Source: Porphyromonadaceae bacterium
Lineage (GTDB): Bacteria; Bacteroidota; Bacteroidia; Bacteroidales; Dysgonomonadaceae
NCBI GenBank assembly: GCA_003517675.1
Contig: DPAC01000169.1
Location: 1 to 16,373, forward strand
Direction: 5' to 3'
DNA: 16,373 nucleotides
Below, piece by piece: positions 13,752 to 16,373 of the stretch. Position 1 is the first letter of the stretch; every line of letters starts with the position of its first letter. The notes under the pieces were generated by a model that made no database searches, had not been told where the DNA came from, and was given only the letters and a program-made list of their open reading frames with translations. Both the position numbers and the translations under genes were made by a program.

Positions 13752-15053
13752 ATGAAGAGACTCCCCCTGCACTGGCAAATCATCACCGGCATGGCAGCCG
13801 GCATCCTCTTCGGGTTGCTGATGACCAATTTTAAATGGGGAGCTAACTTTGTAAGCGACTGGATTGCACCCTTCGGCACCATCTTCATCCGCCTGCTGAA
13901 GCTGATCGCCATCCCAATCATCTTCACCTCCCTCGTAAAAGGAATATCCGACCTGAAGGATATCGCCAGCTTCCGCCATATCGGCATCCACACCATCCTG
14001 ATCTACACCGGTACCACTGTAATGGCTATCACCATCGGCCTGCTGCTGGTCAACACGCTCCGTCCCGGCAGCGGCGTCTCTCAGGAGACCATCGATGAGC
14101 TTACCCAAACCTATGCAGCGGATGCATCCCTCACATCCAATATTCAAACAGCAACCCAACAACAGGAGGGCCCCCTCTCTTTTCTGGTGGAGATGGTACC
14201 CGAGAACATCTTCGCAGCCCTGGGCAACAACGCACTGATGCTGCAGGTCATCCTCTTCTCCATTCTCTTCGGCATCTGCATGCTGCTGATCGAACCGAAG
14301 AAAGCCAAACCGGTGAACCAACTGATTAAGGGGCTCAACGAGATCGTGCTGAAGATGGTAGACCTGATCATGTACGTTGCACCCTTTGCCGTCTTTGCCC
14401 TGCTGGCACAGATCGTCGTCTCTTCCGGCAGCATGGAGATCCTGCAGAAGCTGCTGATATATGGCCTCACCGTGGTGATCGGGCTGACCGTGATGATTGT
14501 GCTCTACCTGCTGATCATCTACCTCACCACCGGTCGCTCTCCCCGCTGGTTTCTCAACGGTATCGCACCGGCGCAGCTCCTCGCCTTCTCCACCAGCTCC
14601 AGTGCCGCCACCCTGCCCGTTACGATGGAGCGGGTGACAGAACATCTGGGAGTGGACAATGAGGTGTCGAGCTTCGTGTTGCCGGTTGGTGCCACCATCA
14701 ACATGGACGGGACGAGCCTCTACCAGGCCGTCGCCGCTGTCTTTATCGCCCAGGCTCTTCATTTTCCGCTGGAGATCAGCGACCAGTTGACGATCGTACT
14801 GACTGCTCTGCTGGCCTCCATTGGTTCAGCGGCCGTGCCCGGTACAGGGATGGTCATGCTGGTGATCGTGCTGGAGTCCATCGGCTTTCCTGCCGATAAA
14901 CTGGCAATTGGACTGGCGCTGATCTTTGCCATCGACCGTCCCCTCGATATGTGCCGCACGGTGGTCAATGTCACCGGCGACGCCATGGTGTCGGTCATTG
15001 TGGCACGCACACTGGGAAAACTGCATCACGTACCCTTCTCACGGAAGGAATAA
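13752..15053 (+). CDS. Dicarboxylate/amino acid:cation symporter (DAACS family, GltP/DctA type)
   Basis: A 433-residue inner-membrane carrier of the glutamate transporter fold. HP1 carries AFSTSSSAATLPVTM (278-292), TM7 has NMDGTSLY (317-324) for Na+ and substrate coordination, HP2 has GSAAVPGTGMVML (358-370), and TM8 has Asp399, Arg402, Thr403 and Asn406 in DMCRTVVNVTGD. By alignment to GltPh, Arg402 takes the place of Arg397, the side chain that holds an acidic amino acid or dicarboxylate. A polar insert with TQQQ at about 105-145 replaces the 3-4 loop. The likely cargo is Glu, Asp or a C4-dicarboxylate with Na+ or H+; I cannot choose among them. Its ATG is 18 bp after the peptidase stop, so a shared mRNA is likely. 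Confidence 0.94.
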   Translation: MKRLPLHWQIITGMAAGILFGLLMTNFKWGANFVSDWIAPFGTIFIRLLKLIAIPIIFTSLVKGISDLKDIASFRHIGIHTILIYTGTTVMAITIGLLLVNTLRPGSGVSQETIDELTQTYAADASLTSNIQTATQQQEGPLSFLVEMVPENIFAALGNNALMLQVILFSILFGICMLLIEPKKAKPVNQLIKGLNEIVLKMVDLIMYVAPFAVFALLAQIVVSSGSMEILQKLLIYGLTVVIGLTVMIVLYLLIIYLTTGRSPRWFLNGIAPAQLLAFSTSSSAATLPVTMERVTEHLGVDNEVSSFVLPVGATINMDGTSLYQAVAAVFIAQALHFPLEISDQLTIVLTALLASIGSAAVPGTGMVMLVIVLESIGFPADKLAIGLALIFAIDRPLDMCRTVVNVTGDAMVSVIVARTLGKLHHVPFSRKE

Positions 15054-15070
15054 ACGGAATGATTCTTCCG
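15042..15070 (+). other. Intercistronic hairpin at the symporter stop codon
   Basis: CGGAAGGAAT (15042-15051) pairs with ATTCTTCCG (15062-15070), 9 bp with one bulged G and a 10-nt loop. The symporter TAA begins at 15051 and the receptor ATG follows 8 nt after the stem. With no T tract after it, a processing site or a control on receptor translation fits better than a terminator. Confidence 0.4.
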
Positions 15071-15078
15071 GTAAAGAA

Positions 15079-16373
15079 ATGATGAACAAGTTACAAACAG
15101 TTTTGCTGATTACAGGCTGCCTTCTCGCGGTGAATGCGGTATCACAGGAAACGACCGTTGATGAACCCGATTCAGCCATTTACCTCAATGAAGTGGTGGT
15201 AAATGCCTATCAGGTCAATACCCGGCTGCACCAGGTTCCGGGGAGCATCTCTCTGCTTTCCGGAGATGAGATTCTGATGGGCGATGGAAACAATTTCTCC
15301 CAGACACTTCACGCCATGCCGGGCATCTATATGCACAGCGGCACCTATGCTACCAGTCGCATTGTGATTCGCGGCGTAGGCAGTCGCACCCCCTACAACA
15401 CCAATCGCATTAAATCATATCTGAATGATATACCCATTACTTCATCCGACGGCATCTCCACCCCCGAAGATATCGACCTGACGGGTATCGGACGAATGGA
15501 AGTGATCAAAGGCCCCGCCTCGGCACTCTACGGTTCCGGGCTGGGAGGAAGCCTCAATCTTTTTACGCCGGAGTCAAACCGTAATAGCCTGAACGCTTTG
15601 TTGCAGCAGGGAAGTTTTCATACGATGAAAGCCGCGGCAGCCGGCAACTACCAAAAGAAAAATCTACGCCTTTGGGGAAGCCTCTCTCATCTGCAATCAG
15701 ACGGTTTCCGGGAAAATAACCGGTACAGGCGTACCTCGATGCTCTCTTCCGGAACATGGCAACAACCCGGCTTCTCTTTGGACTATACGCTCCTGCTGAT
15801 GGATCTGAATGCTCTGATTCCGAGCTCCATCGGAAAAACACTGTACGACACCAACCCCAAAGCAGCGGCGACGAACTGGAAAGCGGTGGAGGGATACAAG
15901 AAATATCAGCGTGCAATAGCGGGGGTGACACTCGCAAACAGGCTTTCGGAGCAGTGGAACAACCGGCTGACCCTGTTCGGGAGATGGGCAGACAGTTACG
16001 AGCGACGCCCGTTCAACAACCTGGACGATGGCAACTCGGGTGGCGGAATTCGGAACAAACTATCCTTTCACGCATCACAATGGGATGCATTACTCGGCAT
16101 CGAGTGGATGAACGACACCTACCGGTGGCAAATGGATCTGGATCATGCATTGATCAACAAGAACAGAGAGACCCGCAACCACTTCAACCTGTTCGGGATG
16201 GCCTACTGGAGGCCGTCACCCCGTTGGAACCTCTCTTTGGGAGGAGCGGTCAACAGGGTTAATTATAAGCTGACAGACCAATTCTCCGGAAATGGTAACC
16301 AAAGCGGTCAGCGCGATTTCCCTGCCATCTTCTCACCACGGCTTGGCGTCAATTATGCCCCCTCCCATCGCAT
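15079..16373 (+). CDS. TonB-dependent outer-membrane receptor, N-terminal part (runs off the window)
   Basis: The frame is open from ATG 15079 to the window edge (431 codons and 2 bases), with no stop. The start MMNKLQTVLLITGC and further hydrophobic residues to about 23 form a Sec signal peptide. YLNEVVVNAY near residue 40 resembles a TonB box, and the plug domain follows: QVPGSISLLSGDEI, LHAMPGIYMHSG, RIVIRGVGSRTPYNTN, then MEVIKGPASALYGSGLGG and SLNLFTP, the normal end of the plug. Beta-barrel strands begin after that. There is no carboxypeptidase-regulatory-like domain before the plug and no visible SusD partner, so this looks more like a metal-chelate or small-ligand receptor (FecA-like) than a SusC. 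ATG 15082 is an equal alternative start. The gap to the symporter is 25 bp, which suggests co-transcription. Confidence 0.9.
   Translation, partial: MMNKLQTVLLITGCLLAVNAVSQETTVDEPDSAIYLNEVVVNAYQVNTRLHQVPGSISLLSGDEILMGDGNNFSQTLHAMPGIYMHSGTYATSRIVIRGVGSRTPYNTNRIKSYLNDIPITSSDGISTPEDIDLTGIGRMEVIKGPASALYGSGLGGSLNLFTPESNRNSLNALLQQGSFHTMKAAAAGNYQKKNLRLWGSLSHLQSDGFRENNRYRRTSMLSSGTWQQPGFSLDYTLLLMDLNALIPSSIGKTLYDTNPKAAATNWKAVEGYKKYQRAIAGVTLANRLSEQWNNRLTLFGRWADSYERRPFNNLDDGNSGGGIRNKLSFHASQWDALLGIEWMNDTYRWQMDLDHALINKNRETRNHFNLFGMAYWRPSPRWNLSLGGAVNRVNYKLTDQFSGNGNQSGQRDFPAIFSPRLGVNYAPSHR

Noticed and set aside
13542..14762. 406-codon minus-strand open frame opposite the symporter gene
   Set aside because: Antisense shadow rich in Asp, Gly, His and Gln, overlapping two confidently identified plus-strand genes.
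15079..15120. Lipobox-like ITGC at receptor residues 11-14
   Set aside because: The hydrophobic core continues for several residues after the Cys and the stretch before it is too short; an ordinary Sec signal of a TonB-dependent receptor fits better.
1..16373. Mobile elements, CRISPR arrays, prophage or defence genes
   Set aside because: No transposase or integrase motifs, no regularly spaced direct repeats of 20-40 bp and no phage proteins are visible in either strand.

Overview
This window looks like a chromosomal segment of an anaerobic Bacteroidota, probably order Bacteroidales (a Dysgonomonadaceae- or Porphyromonadaceae-like protein-fermenting lineage is my guess). The reasons are promoter candidates of the Bacteroidetes type (TTTG, about 18-20 bp, TAnnTTTG), A-rich start regions without clear Shine-Dalgarno sequences, a biosynthetic arginine decarboxylase whose N-terminus reads like Bacteroides SpeA, a lysine-rich-tailed topoisomerase I, and a B12-dependent ribonucleotide reductase. 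I see no phage, IS, CRISPR, tRNA or rRNA genes. Most genes are housekeeping or transport genes.

Layout. Bases 1-222 hold the 3' end of a TrpB2-type tryptophan synthase beta chain (+). Bases 223-600 have no convincing protein gene but carry the most interesting non-coding signal: a good promoter, about 200 nt with several long-range complementary helices, and an intrinsic terminator just ahead of the next gene. Two half-size chromate-transporter (CHR) genes follow with zero spacing (601-1722, +). On the minus strand come two probable transcription units: topA then a GNAT acetyltransferase (4824 down to 1821), and nrdJ then yigZ (8156 down to 4998). A 442-bp AT-rich divergent spacer with nested inverted repeats separates nrdJ from speA (8599-10497, +). 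speA converges on a cation diffusion facilitator gene (10537-11427, -) across a hairpin. A second divergent spacer carries a strong promoter for a tightly packed plus-strand cluster: a lipoprotein oligopeptidase B (11592-13733), a GltP/DctA-type dicarboxylate or acidic amino-acid symporter (13752-15053), and the 5' part of a TonB-dependent receptor (15079 to the window end).

How the genes fit together. NrdJ (dNTP supply) and TopA (supercoiling) are core replication functions. SpeA opens polyamine synthesis from arginine. The opdB-gltP-receptor cluster places an outer-membrane receptor, a probably lipid-anchored Arg/Lys-specific peptidase and an inner-membrane acidic amino-acid carrier in one likely transcript, which suggests peptide or amino-acid scavenging. 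That functional link is inference. The best candidate for something undescribed is the structured RNA or leader at about 328-586 in front of the CHR pair.
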